This document shows positions 33,330 to 42,400 of a stretch of DNA of 64,000 nt, piece after piece (position 1 is the stretch's first letter; every line of letters starts with the position of its first letter). The stretch comes from an uncultured Faecalibacterium sp. (GTDB lineage: Bacteria; Bacillota; Clostridia; Oscillospirales; Ruminococcaceae). The stretch spans positions 13,008-77,007 of the forward strand of contig CAKSZS010000007.1 in assembly GCA_934525845.1 (NCBI GenBank), read 5' to 3'. The translations under genes were made by a program, and so were the position numbers. Below the pieces are notes generated by a model, which was not told the DNA's origin, searched no databases, and saw only the letters and a program-made list of their open reading frames with translations.

Positions 33330-34985
33330 ATGCCAAAAGCAGCCCACAAGGTCGTGGTCATCGGGCATCGCAACCCGGACACCGACTCCATCTGCTCCGC
33401 CATTGCCTATGCGGAGCTGAAAAACAAAACCAGTGATCTGGTCTGCGAGCCGCGCCGTGCCGGCAAGATGAACCAGGAGACCGAGTTCGTGCTCAAAAAG
33501 TTCGGCGTCAAGCCGCCCCGGATGTGCACGGACGTCAACCCCAAGATCCGGGACGTGGACTACCGCGAGATGCCCGGCATCGCCGGCTCCACCAGTCTGC
33601 GCCGGGCGTGGGAGATCATGCGCGACCAGCAGGTGGACACCCTGCCGGTCACCAGCCCGGACAACGAGCTGGAGGGCATCATCACGGTGAAGGACATCGC
33701 CACCGCCAACATGGACCTGTTCGATACCGGTATCCTGGCCAAGAGCCGCACCAGCTTCAAGAATATTCTGGAAACGCTGGACGGTGCCATGGTGGTGGGC
33801 AGTGAGGATGCCGTGTGCACCACCGGCCACATCCGCATCGGCACTGCCACCCCGGAAATGCTGGAAAACACGGTGGAAAAAGGGGACATCGTCATCCTGA
33901 CCAACCGCTACGAGAGCCAGCTGTGCGCCATTGAAAAGGAAGCGTCCCTCATCATCATCTGCAACGGCTCCAAGGTGGGCCGCACCATCCAGCGCATCGC
34001 CGAGGAGACCGGCGTTGCCATCATGACCACGCCGGTGGATACCTACGCGGCGGGCAAGCTCATCAGCCAGTGCGCGCCCATCTCTTACTACATGACCCGC
34101 GATGACATCATGAAGTTCACGCTGGTCACCCCGGTGGCGGATGTCATGCGGGTCATGGCAAAGGTGCGCCACCGCTATTTCCCCATTCTGGACGAAGAGG
34201 GCAAGTACTGCGGCCTGGTCAGCCGCCGCAACGTCATCAACCTGCGCAAGCGCCGCATCATTCTGGTGGACCACAACGAGTCCACCCAGGCGGTGGAGGG
34301 CTTTGACCAGGCAGAGATCCTCGAGATCATCGACCATCACCGCATCGGCAGTCTGGAGACCAGCGGCCCGGTGTACTTCCGCAACCAGCCCGTGGGCTGC
34401 ACCGCCACCATCGTCACCCAGATGTATGACGAGAACGGTGTGGAGATCCAGCCCCAGACCGCCGGTCTGCTGCTGGCGGCCATCCTGTCCGATACGCTGG
34501 CTTTCCGCAGCCCCACCTGCACCCCTGTGGATGTGGCGTGTGCCAAGCGGCTGGCCAAGATCGCCGGGGTGGACGTGAACGAGTTCGCCAACGAGATGTT
34601 TGAAGCCGGCGAGAAGCTGGACGGCAAGACCGCCGAAGAGGTGTTCCTGCAGGACTTCAAGGTGTTCATGTGCGGCGACATCCGCTTTGGCGTGGCACAG
34701 GGCAGCTACATGACCCGCAAGAACCTGCTGGCCGCAGAAGCCCTGCTGGCCCCCTACCTGGAAGAGGCCCGCAACAAGCAGAACGTGGAAGATCTGTATA
34801 TGCTGCTCACCGATGTGCCCAAGGAGGAGAGCGTGGTCATCAGCACCGGCCGCTACGCATCGGAAGTGCTGGCCGAAGGTTTCGACACCAAACCCGCTGA
34901 GGATGGCAGCTGGACGCTGCCCGGCGTGGTGAGCCGCAAAAAGCAGTTCATCCCCGCCCTGATGACGGCATACCAGGAACTGTAA
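33330..34985 (+). CDS. ppaC: Manganese-dependent inorganic pyrophosphatase, family II, with CBS-DRTGG-CBS insert
   Basis: Hydrolyses pyrophosphate to drive biosynthesis. 551 residues versus about 310 for plain PpaC; the extra part is regulatory. The DHH domain begins VVVIGHRNPDTDSICSAIAYA. The insert (about 70-300) carries CBS1 (TSLRRAWEIMRDQQVDTLPVTS), a DRTGG-like domain and CBS2 (VADVMRVMAKVRHRYFPILDEEGKYCGLVSR). The core resumes with ILVDHNE and EIIDHHRIG, then a DHHA2 domain (SRKKQFIPAL). CBS-PPases bind adenine nucleotides, so activity should follow the ATP/AMP state. ATG at 33330 after AAAGGGGG. Confidence 0.95.
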   Translation: MPKAAHKVVVIGHRNPDTDSICSAIAYAELKNKTSDLVCEPRRAGKMNQETEFVLKKFGVKPPRMCTDVNPKIRDVDYREMPGIAGSTSLRRAWEIMRDQQVDTLPVTSPDNELEGIITVKDIATANMDLFDTGILAKSRTSFKNILETLDGAMVVGSEDAVCTTGHIRIGTATPEMLENTVEKGDIVILTNRYESQLCAIEKEASLIIICNGSKVGRTIQRIAEETGVAIMTTPVDTYAAGKLISQCAPISYYMTRDDIMKFTLVTPVADVMRVMAKVRHRYFPILDEEGKYCGLVSRRNVINLRKRRIILVDHNESTQAVEGFDQAEILEIIDHHRIGSLETSGPVYFRNQPVGCTATIVTQMYDENGVEIQPQTAGLLLAAILSDTLAFRSPTCTPVDVACAKRLAKIAGVDVNEFANEMFEAGEKLDGKTAEEVFLQDFKVFMCGDIRFGVAQGSYMTRKNLLAAEALLAPYLEEARNKQNVEDLYMLLTDVPKEESVVISTGRYASEVLAEGFDTKPAEDGSWTLPGVVSRKKQFIPALMTAYQEL

Positions 34986-34989
34986 AAGA

Positions 34990-35166
34990 AATGATGGATC
35001 GTGCTGTGCACGACATGATGTTTCCTTGCGGAAAATGATGTTGTCCTTCGGACAAATGATGTGTGCCTTGCGGCACATGGCCGCCGCAGGCGGCTGTATC
35101 ATTTCGGCGTTAGCCGAACATCATTGCGAAGCACATCATGTCGCGTCCTTGGCACGATCCATCATT
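34990..35166. repeat. Multi-branched hairpin element A (ATGATG/CATCAT ladder)
   Basis: Fills the gap between ppaC and acyP. Outer arms AATGATGGATCGTGC (34990-35004) and its complement (35152-35166) pair over 15 bases. Nested inside are CGACATGATG (35011-35020) with 35134-35143, ATGATG 35035-35040 with 35119-35124, and ATGATG 35056-35061 with 35097-35102. Nearly every segment between rungs is a hairpin: TTTCC/GGAAA, TTGTCC/GGACAA, TGTGCC/GGCACA, GCCGCC/GGCGGC, TTCGGC/GCCGAA, TGC/GCA. No protein. Confidence 0.85.
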
Positions 35167-35183
35167 CTCTCAGGGAGAGCGCT

Positions 35184-35516
35184 ATGTTTGATTTTTTAAA
35201 GCAGAAAGCAAAGGATGCCGTTCCGCCCGCCCTGCCGGAGGGCACGGTGCGGCGGCACTATTCCATCACCGGGCAGGTGCAGGGGGTGGGGTTCCGCTAC
35301 CGGGCGCGGTACGCGGCCCAGACGCTGGAGCTGACCGGCTGGGTGGAGAATGAGGAGGGCGGCAGCGTGACGCTGGAAGTGCAGGGAGACCCGGATAAGT
35401 TTCTGCAGCTGTTCGCCCTGATCCAGAGGAGCGATTACATCCGGATCACCGGCATCCGCCAGAAGGACCTGCCCCCGGATCCCTGGGAGCGGGGCTTCTC
35501 GGTGCGGGGATACTGA
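35184..35516 (+). CDS. acyP: Acylphosphatase
   Basis: Small enzyme hydrolysing acyl phosphates. 110 residues, with about 25 extra N-terminal residues before the core. Signature GQVQGVGFRYRARYAA holds the substrate-binding Arg, and GWVENEEGGSVTLEVQGD holds the catalytic Asn. It ends PWERGFSVRGY, matching the family's F..RY end. GGGAGAG upstream of the ATG. It follows element A directly, so its mRNA may carry the branched structure in its 5' end if transcribed from ppaC. Confidence 0.93.
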   Translation: MFDFLKQKAKDAVPPALPEGTVRRHYSITGQVQGVGFRYRARYAAQTLELTGWVENEEGGSVTLEVQGDPDKFLQLFALIQRSDYIRITGIRQKDLPPDPWERGFSVRGY

Positions 35517-35535
35517 GCCAAAAAAGAAAAAGCAA

Positions 35536-35570
35536 AAACGGCTGACGTGATGCCTTCGTCAGCCGTTTTG
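35536..35570. terminator. Bidirectional terminator acyP/C39-like gene
   Basis: AAAACGGCTGAC/GTCAGCCGTTTT, loop about 11 bases. Confidence 0.85.
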
Positions 35571-35585
35571 CTCTTTCTATGATGA

Positions 35586-36257
35586 TCAACCTGCAATTTT
35601 GAGGGGAGAGTTGGCGGTCCAGATCGTGCCGTCCAGCAGGCGGGTGATGGCCAGCGTGCCGTTGGCAGAAACGCGGGCGGGATCCAGCGCGTAGAAATCG
35701 CTTTCCTTCAGGTTGGACAGATCCGCCGAGGAAGAGATGCCCACCACGCACACCCAGTGCCCGTAGGTGTCGCTGGTGGCAATGTGGGGGTAGTTCACCT
35801 GCGTCCAGCCGGAACTGGTCAGGTGATATTCATACGTAGAGGTGCGGTTGGTGTGTCTGGACACCCCGCTCACCGTGGTATTTTTCAGATGGACGATCAC
35901 CGGACGCCCGGCGGAAAGCTCGCTGTACATCTTGTGCAGACACTCGCTCAGGGTCCCGGAATAGCCGGTGTAGCCGCCTGCCGACCAGACCGCGCCGTTG
36001 GACCACATCCCGCTGCCGGAACAGGTCTTGCCGTCCAGAATGGTGCGGGCGTAGCGCAGGGCATACCAGCTGCATTTGCCGGAGGTCTGGTTGCCGATGG
36101 AAAGGATCTGACGGGAATCGAAGCTCAGCAGCTCGATGCCGTGGGTTTCCTGCAGCGAGGCTGCATGGGCGCGGGGCACAGCAAGTGCCAGCAGACATAC
36201 CAGTGCGAGCACTGCCGCCGCCAGACGCTGTGCCGCGCGGGCGGGACAGTGTTGCAT
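35586..36257 (-). CDS. Secreted papain-like (C39-like) cysteine protein
   Basis: 223 residues. Signal peptide (about 1-30, ending AHA). The mature part has the order of a papain-like fold: GKCSWYALRYARTIL (nucleophile Cys about 62), YGHWVCVVGISSS (His about 166) and FYALDPA (Asp/Asn position). This fits peptidase C39-like or bacteriocin-leader-peptidase-like domains, but without a transporter. A GTG at 36269 also opens the frame; I chose the ATG at 36257 on spacing from AAAGGG. No partner is visible. Confidence 0.68.
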   Translation of the reverse strand: MQHCPARAAQRLAAAVLALVCLLALAVPRAHAASLQETHGIELLSFDSRQILSIGNQTSGKCSWYALRYARTILDGKTCSGSGMWSNGAVWSAGGYTGYSGTLSECLHKMYSELSAGRPVIVHLKNTTVSGVSRHTNRTSTYEYHLTSSGWTQVNYPHIATSDTYGHWVCVVGISSSADLSNLKESDFYALDPARVSANGTLAITRLLDGTIWTANSPLKIAG

Positions 36258-36746
36258 CAGTAGGATCACCCTTTTGTCTTGTTTTTACGACATCATTTTA
36301 CCACCCAAACGTGGTGAAATTGTGTAATTTCGGCCCGATTTTGGACGAAATTTTGGCACATCGGCGTAGACATGGGCGGGTGCTGTGCCGCCCGGGGCAG
36401 GCAGCACAACAAAAATGCAAACTGCGCTGCGCTGCTTGCGCAAACAAGGGGTCTTTGGCGCTGCGGGGCACGGCAGCGCCCTGCCGCCCGTGCCCGGCGG
36501 CAGGAAATCCCAAGCGGCAAAGGTTCTTTGCGAAGTTTGGTATGGCAGTTACAACAGCGCAACAAACATCACCTGTTTTCGTGACTTTTTCACGAATCGG
36601 CCTCTGATTTTTTAGGGAACTCCCCCATTGACAGCCCTGGCTTTTGTTCGATATAATTGAGACAAGGAAAGCGTCCCCCGCCGGGGATGCAGCTTCGTGA
36701 ATCACGAAACATATCCACAAAAACAACCAGACTGGAGGGAGATCCT
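36258..36746. promoter_or_regulatory. Intergenic region with lipoprotein promoter
   Basis: 489 bases between divergent genes. The left part holds a small hairpin (TTTACCAC/GTGGTGAAA around 36297-36322). The middle is GC-rich without a recognisable feature. The right end has an excellent promoter at 36628. I see no gene. Confidence 0.6.
36628..36657 (+). promoter_or_regulatory. Promoter of the small lipoprotein gene
   Basis: TTGACA (36628-36633), 18 bases, TATAAT (36652-36657). Confidence 0.88.
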
Positions 36747-37235
36747 ATGAAAAACCTGAAGAAGTTCGCGGCCCTGTTACTGGCAGGTGCCATGGCCCTG
36801 CTGATGCTTACTGCCTGTGGCGGCGGTGGCGGCGGCGGGTCCGTTGACAAGACCGAAGAGCAGAAAGTAATGGAGAAGATCGGCAGCCAGAAGAACGTCC
36901 AAGTGACCAATGATGCAGAGCTTCGTGCAGTAGCTGAGGCACATCTGAACGAGGATCTCAAGATCGTCTGGAAGCTGGGCAACCATGCATTCGTGGGCGG
37001 CGTCTATATGAATAACCTGGGCGATGATCTGGTCATCACCGTTACTGCCAAGTACGATTATGAGGACACCCTGCTGAGCGATATTCTGTTCAGACTGTCG
37101 AATTACATCGACACGAATGTCGATGCCAGCGTGAACCAGAGCGGCATTTGGTCTAAGGTAGGCGTTGTGATCAAGCATAACGAGACTCAGAGCTACATCG
37201 GTATCGCCATCCGGGTCAAGAACCCCCACAAGTAA
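36747..37235 (+). CDS. Small secreted lipoprotein
   Basis: 162 residues. Lipoprotein signal peptide ending LMLTAC (Cys about 24), then seven glycines. The mature domain (about 40-162) is a compact alpha/beta sequence (VQVTNDAELRAVAEAHLNED, HAFVGGVYMNNLGDDLVITVTA). Strong promoter and GGAGGGAG site, so probably well expressed. Codon use is less GC-biased at third positions than its neighbours. No family recognised. Confidence 0.8.
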   Translation: MKNLKKFAALLLAGAMALLMLTACGGGGGGGSVDKTEEQKVMEKIGSQKNVQVTNDAELRAVAEAHLNEDLKIVWKLGNHAFVGGVYMNNLGDDLVITVTAKYDYEDTLLSDILFRLSNYIDTNVDASVNQSGIWSKVGVVIKHNETQSYIGIAIRVKNPHK

Positions 37236-37255
37236 CCATCAATCATCATCCTTTC

Positions 37256-37296
37256 CCCCGGAGTGTGGCTGCAAAGCTGCCCTCCGGGGCTTTTTT
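37256..37296 (+). terminator. Terminator after the lipoprotein gene
   Basis: CCCCGGAG/CTCCGGGG followed by TTTTTT. Confidence 0.82.
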
Positions 37297-37338
37297 GTGC
37301 CTGTTGGCAGGAGAGGGGCCCCGGCCCCTTTTTGCGTT

Positions 37339-37367
37339 GTGACAAAACCTGCTGGCTGTGGTACAAT
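37339..37367 (+). promoter_or_regulatory. Promoter of the jetABC-like operon
   Basis: GTGACA (37339-37344), 17 bases, TACAAT (37362-37367), 36 bases before the jetA start. Confidence 0.75.
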
Positions 37368-37403
37368 AAAAGAGCATCGAATACAGACAGAAAGGACATT
37401 TCC

Positions 37404-38834
37404 ATGCAGCTGTTTGAACTGGTCAGCCCACGGCTGTTCCGCCCGTTGGCGGGGCCGAACCGGGCATTTTATGCGGAGCTACTGCTCCTGCTGTGGGAAG
37501 AGTGCCGCCATACGGCAGACTACAGCATTTCCCGGGCGGAAGCCGTCTCCCGGGCCGAGGATTATTTTGCCGCGCTGGCAAAGCCCCTGACGCTGGACGC
37601 CGATGGGGCCGGGGAGGAAGAGGAACAGCCCACCCGGGACCCCCACACGCTGGCGGTGGGCTTTCTTCTGCGGCTGCGCCGCACCGGCTGGCTGGAAGAG
37701 CAGCCCGGCAGCTACGAGAGCGAAGCCACCCTGGCCTTTGTGCCGGAGGTCACCCCGCTGCTGGAAGCGCTGGAAGAGATCCTGAATCCCCGGGTCATCA
37801 CCTACACCGGCAAGCTGTACAAGGCCTGGCAGTTATTGCAGGGAGTCGGGGAGGAGAAAAGCCCCTATGAGAACGTTCTGCGGGAGGTGGCTTCCGACCT
37901 GGAAGCCCTGAACAGCTCCCTGCGGGCGCTCAATGCGTCCATCGGCCACTACATCGACCGGCTCACCCGCAACCGCACCCCGCAGGAGGTGCTGGAACTG
38001 TTCGACCAGTACGAGGAAAAGGTGGTGGCGGCGGCGTATCACCGCTTCAAGACCAGCGACAACCTGTTCAATTACCGCGCCTATCTGGAAGAAGGGCTGG
38101 ATGCCTGCGAGGAGAATTATCTGCCCCAGCTGGCCCTGGATTATGCCCGGGTGGAGCGCTGTGCCCCCGGTGAGGCGGCACCCCGGGTGCGTGCCCTCAT
38201 CCAGCAGCAGCGGGACGCGCTGGAAGAGATGAGCACCCTCATCCGGGAGATCGACGCCAGCCACATCCGTTACCGCAAGCGGGCGGTGCAGCGGGCACAG
38301 TTCCTGCTGCTGAGCGACCGCTCCTCCCAGGGCAGCGTCACGGCCCTGCTGCGCCGCTACGCCGAGGACATCAAGACCCCGGACCAGCTCTTTGCGCCGG
38401 ACGACGGTCCGGTGGCAAAGCGGCTGCATCTGTACCCGGCGGCGGTGTTCGGGGAAAAGTTTCTGTATCCGCCGGCGGCACCCCGCAGTGCGGCCCCGCT
38501 GGCTCCGGTGCAGAGCGGGACGTTCGACCCGGAACAGCTGGAAAAAGAGCAGCAGCTGCTGCTGGAATATGCCCGGCTGGCCGTGACCGAGGAGAACGTG
38601 GCCCTGCTGGCACAGCAGGCGCTGGCGGCAAGGCCGCAGGTGGATGCCGCCGCTCTGGCGGAGGAATACCCGAACGACTTTGCCCGCATCATCGGCCTGC
38701 ACACCTATTCGCAGTCGCCGCACCGGAATTATGACATTCAACTCACCGAAAACTGGGTGGAGCGCGGCGGCTTCCGGTTCCGGGACTTTGTCCTGACCCG
38801 CCGCAAGGAGGAAAACACGGATGGCAACGATTGA
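37404..38834 (+). CDS. jetA: Wadjet/Mks condensin kleisin subunit (JetA/MksF-like)
   Basis: 476 residues, mostly helical. It resembles the JetA (DUF5716) family: MQLFELVSPRLFRPLAGPNRAFYAELLLLLWEE at the N-terminus (winged helix, about 1-110), a helical middle with LNASIGHYIDRLTRNRTPQEVLELFDQYEEKVVAAAYHRFKTSDNLFNYR (about 172-220), and a C-terminal winged-helix-like end. It bridges the SMC heads in a JetABC complex. It overlaps jetB by 14 bases. Identification rests on family resemblance and the three-gene context. Confidence 0.85.
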   Translation: MQLFELVSPRLFRPLAGPNRAFYAELLLLLWEECRHTADYSISRAEAVSRAEDYFAALAKPLTLDADGAGEEEEQPTRDPHTLAVGFLLRLRRTGWLEEQPGSYESEATLAFVPEVTPLLEALEEILNPRVITYTGKLYKAWQLLQGVGEEKSPYENVLREVASDLEALNSSLRALNASIGHYIDRLTRNRTPQEVLELFDQYEEKVVAAAYHRFKTSDNLFNYRAYLEEGLDACEENYLPQLALDYARVERCAPGEAAPRVRALIQQQRDALEEMSTLIREIDASHIRYRKRAVQRAQFLLLSDRSSQGSVTALLRRYAEDIKTPDQLFAPDDGPVAKRLHLYPAAVFGEKFLYPPAAPRSAAPLAPVQSGTFDPEQLEKEQQLLLEYARLAVTEENVALLAQQALAARPQVDAAALAEEYPNDFARIIGLHTYSQSPHRNYDIQLTENWVERGGFRFRDFVLTRRKEENTDGND

Positions 38835-39417
38835 TCTGTTGGAAGAGACCGCAAACTACCTGCTGAACCACTGCTTCGTGCTGGGCGGCGTGGAGGATCA
38901 GCGGGCCAAATATCTGTATGTGCAGGACCACCTCAACGAGGTGCGCCGGGTGTTCGCGCCGCTGGGCTACACCGTGCTGCTGTACCCCGCGCCCCTGCAG
39001 GCGGCCGCACTGGTCAACGAGCACGAGGGCAGTCAGGCCCGTCTGCTGAAGTATGAAAGCATCCTGCTGCTGGTGCTGCGGCTGCTCTACCTGCAAAAGC
39101 GGGAGAGCCTTGCCGCCAGCGCCGACCAGGTGCTGGTGACCGTGGAAGAGGTGCAGACCGAACTGCAGAAGATGAACCTGCCCCGCCGCCTGGACCAGCA
39201 GACCCTGGAACGGCTCATGCGCACCCTGCGCCGGTACAATCTGGCCCGCCCGGTGGGGCGCCTGACCGGGCTGGACAGCCGCATCGAGGTATTTCCCACC
39301 GTGCTGCTGGCCCTGCCGGACGCCGATCTGGCGGATGCTGCCGCCGAGGCGGAGCGCACCCACGCCGAGCTGGGCCTGTATGAACGCGCGGACGAGACCG
39401 GGGAGGCAGAGGAATGA
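38821..39417 (+). CDS. jetB: Wadjet/Mks condensin KITE subunit (JetB/MksE-like)
   Basis: 198 residues, two tandem winged-helix-like halves as expected for a KITE protein. It includes LLEETANYLLNHCFVLGGVEDQRAKYLYV, VTVEEVQTELQKMNLPRRLDQQTLERLMRTLRRYNLARP and LDSRIEVFPTVLLALP. Start at 38821 inside the jetA end with GGAGGA upstream; the stop overlaps the jetC ATG by 4 bases. It should bind JetA and DNA. The tight overlaps show that the three proteins are made together. Confidence 0.85.
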   Translation: MATIDLLEETANYLLNHCFVLGGVEDQRAKYLYVQDHLNEVRRVFAPLGYTVLLYPAPLQAAALVNEHEGSQARLLKYESILLLVLRLLYLQKRESLAASADQVLVTVEEVQTELQKMNLPRRLDQQTLERLMRTLRRYNLARPVGRLTGLDSRIEVFPTVLLALPDADLADAAAEAERTHAELGLYERADETGEAEE

Positions 39418-42400
39418 TCGAATTAAAACGACTGAAACTCATCAACTGGCACAACTTTGAAAACGTCACCTTCGACTGCGCCCGCCTGACCTATATGATC
39501 GGCGTGAACGCCGTGGGCAAGACCACCATTCTGGACGCCATCCGCTACTGCCTGACCACCAACCGGAATTTCAATGCCCTGGGCAACAAAAAAAGCGGCC
39601 GCACCCTGCAGGGATCGGTGCACGCCAAACAGCGCGGCGAGAACGCCTACCGCCGCCCGGGCCATACCGTGGCCTACATCGGCGCGGAATTCTGGGACAG
39701 CGCCAAGCGCACGCCCTTTGTCATCGCGGTGCGGGTGGAGTCCGAAGGCCCCATGCAGGAGCTGCACCCCGGCGACCAGACCTGGTATCTTTCGGAGGAC
39801 GGCTGCACGCTGGAACAGCTGCCCTTCATCGACCCCAAGACCGGGGCACCCAGCGCCAAAGAGGACTTCAAGCCGGCCACGGGCCGTCTTTCCTATACCC
39901 GAAGCCCCAGCGAAGCGCGGGACCGCATCAGCCGTGCGCTGGGCATTGGCCGGGCATCCAGCCCGCTGGGCAAGAAGTTCAACGAGGTGTTCCAGATGGG
40001 CACCAGCATGGACGAGATCCCGAACTTCCGGGAGTTTTTGTACCAGTATATCCTGCCCCAGCCGGAGCTGGACCTGGACGCTCTGCAGGGCGACCGGCTG
40101 GAGCTGGAAAACCTGCACGCCGTTCTGGCCGAGGCCCAGACCCGCGCCGATGCGCTGGAGGAGATCGTGAAATTCGGCCGGGAAGCCACCGAGAAGCAGA
40201 CCGAAGCGCTGGTCAACCGGGGCGCGGCCCTGCTGGCCCGTGCTGCCGCCGACGGCGGGGAACAGGGAGTCTGGCAGGAACGTCTGGACAACGGACACCG
40301 CCAGCTGGACACCCTGAACGCCCGCTATGCGGAAGCCAAGAGTGCAGAAGCGGAGGCCCGCCGGGCTTACCTGACCGCCCACGGCGCGGCGTCGGCCAGC
40401 GGCGAGGGCCGGGCACTGGATGCCATGACCGAGGAGCTTTCTCACCGCAAAACGGCGCTGGAAACGGCTTCCCGCAAGGCGGCACAGGCGGAAGCCGCCG
40501 CCGCCAAGGCAGACGCACTGCTCACAGCCCTGCGCCGGGGCGGCCTTGCGTCCGGCATCAAACCGGCGGATCTGACCGCCGACACCCTGCCCCAGTTTAC
40601 CGACTGGCTCACGGCGCAGGAAAAGCCGCTGGAAGAAGCCTATTTTGCCGCCCGGCAGAACACTGCCGCGCTGCAGAAAGAACAGGCCGACAAGCGGGCC
40701 GAGCTGGACGCCGTGACCGGCGGCAAGTGGGTGTACCCCCATGGGGACGCCGCTACCCGGGTGCGGGATGCCGTGAACGCGGAACTGAAAAGCCGCGGCA
40801 TGAAGCCGGACGCCAAAATTTTCTGTGAGCTGCTGAACGTGGAGGACGAGAGCTGGCAGGACTGCGTGGAAGCCTGCCTGGGCGACCGCCGGTTCGACAT
40901 CCTGGTGCCGCCCACCCACTACGAAGCCGCCAAGAGCGCTTTTGTGGCCCTGAAGGACAAGGTGGGACCCATCAGCCTGCTGGACACCCCGGGCATCCGC
41001 AAGGCCAACCGCCGCATGAACCGGCTCAGCCCGGACAGCCTGGCCGCGCAGGTCACCAGCGAAAACCCGCTGGCCGCGCAGTACGCGGAGACCATCCTGG
41101 GCCGCATCATCTGCTGTGATACCCCTGACACGCTGGAACAGTACACGGACAGCGCCACCCGGGACCTGCTGCGGCACCACCCCTTCCGGCTGGAACGCCT
41201 GCGCACGCCCCAGCGGTTCATTGGTCTGGAAGCCCGCCGCGCCTGCGCCGGGGTGCTGGCCGAAGAGTTGGAAGCCCTCACCGAGCGCACCCGCACCGCC
41301 GCCCAGACCGAACAGAACCTGAAAGCCGCCTACAGCCAGTATCAGAGCTTCCAGCGCGGCACCGCGCCGCAGGAGCTGGCCGGGCTGTGGGACGCCCGCG
41401 CCGCCGTGGAACGCGCCCGGGCGGCGGTTTCGGAACAGGAGGCCAGATTGGCCGAATGCCGCGAGAACCCCATGCTGCAGGAGCTGTACCGGGAGGAAGA
41501 AACCCGGGAAGCCGCCTGGGAAGCCGCCCGCACCGCCGTGGAGCAGGTGGGCGGCGACATCCGGGTGTGCGAAAAGCAGCTGGCTTCCTGTGAAGCAGAG
41601 CAGAAAAAGGCCGGGGACACCGCCGGACAGAGCGCAGACGCCGTGCAGAAGTTCTTTGCGGCGCATCCGCTGGTGGAGCCGCTGGCCCGCACCCGGATGC
41701 TGGCCCTTGCCCCGGCGGACAAGCCCCGTGCCGCCGCCCAGACCGCAGAAAAGGCCCAGGCCAAGCTGGACGATGCCCTGGCCGTCTACCTCACTGGCAC
41801 GCTGGAACCCGCCCAGAAAGCCTACAACGAGCACTACGTCTGCGACTACCCGCTGGGTCTGGCCGGGCTGGACCAGTACCGCGCCCAGCATGAGAGCCTG
41901 GTGCGCATCGACCTGGAGCGCTACGCCGCCCGTCTGGAACAGGCCCAGCGGGACTGCAAGGACCGTTTCCGCAAGGACATCCTCTTCCGCATGAAGGACG
42001 ATATCTTCAACGCCCGGCGGCAGTTCCGGGAGCTGAACAAGGTCATGGAACAGCTGACCTACGGCGAGGAGGTCTACCGCTTTGAGCTGGAACCCAGCCG
42101 CGACCCCCAGCTGGCCGCGTTCTATCAGGTCATCGTGGACAAGGGCAACCAGCAGATGACCGAGGACAACTCGCTGGACAACCTGGCCGCCACTTCCGAC
42201 CCCGCCTATGAGCGGCAGGTGGACGAGCTGATGGAAAAGATCATGGCGGATGTGGACGAGAACACCCGCGCCCGGCAGGAGGGCCGCTCCACCGGCGGAA
42301 CCACCCTGTCGGATTATGTGGATTACCGCACCTATCTGGACTACGACATCAAGGTGACCAACCGGGTCACCGGCCAGCAGGCCTATCTGTCCCGGGTCAG

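Noticed and set aside
34990..35166. CRISPR-like array (regular ATGATG repeats with variable spacers)
   Set aside because: Repeats are only 6 bases, the spacers are self-complementary hairpins, the second half runs in inverted orientation, and no cas genes are nearby.
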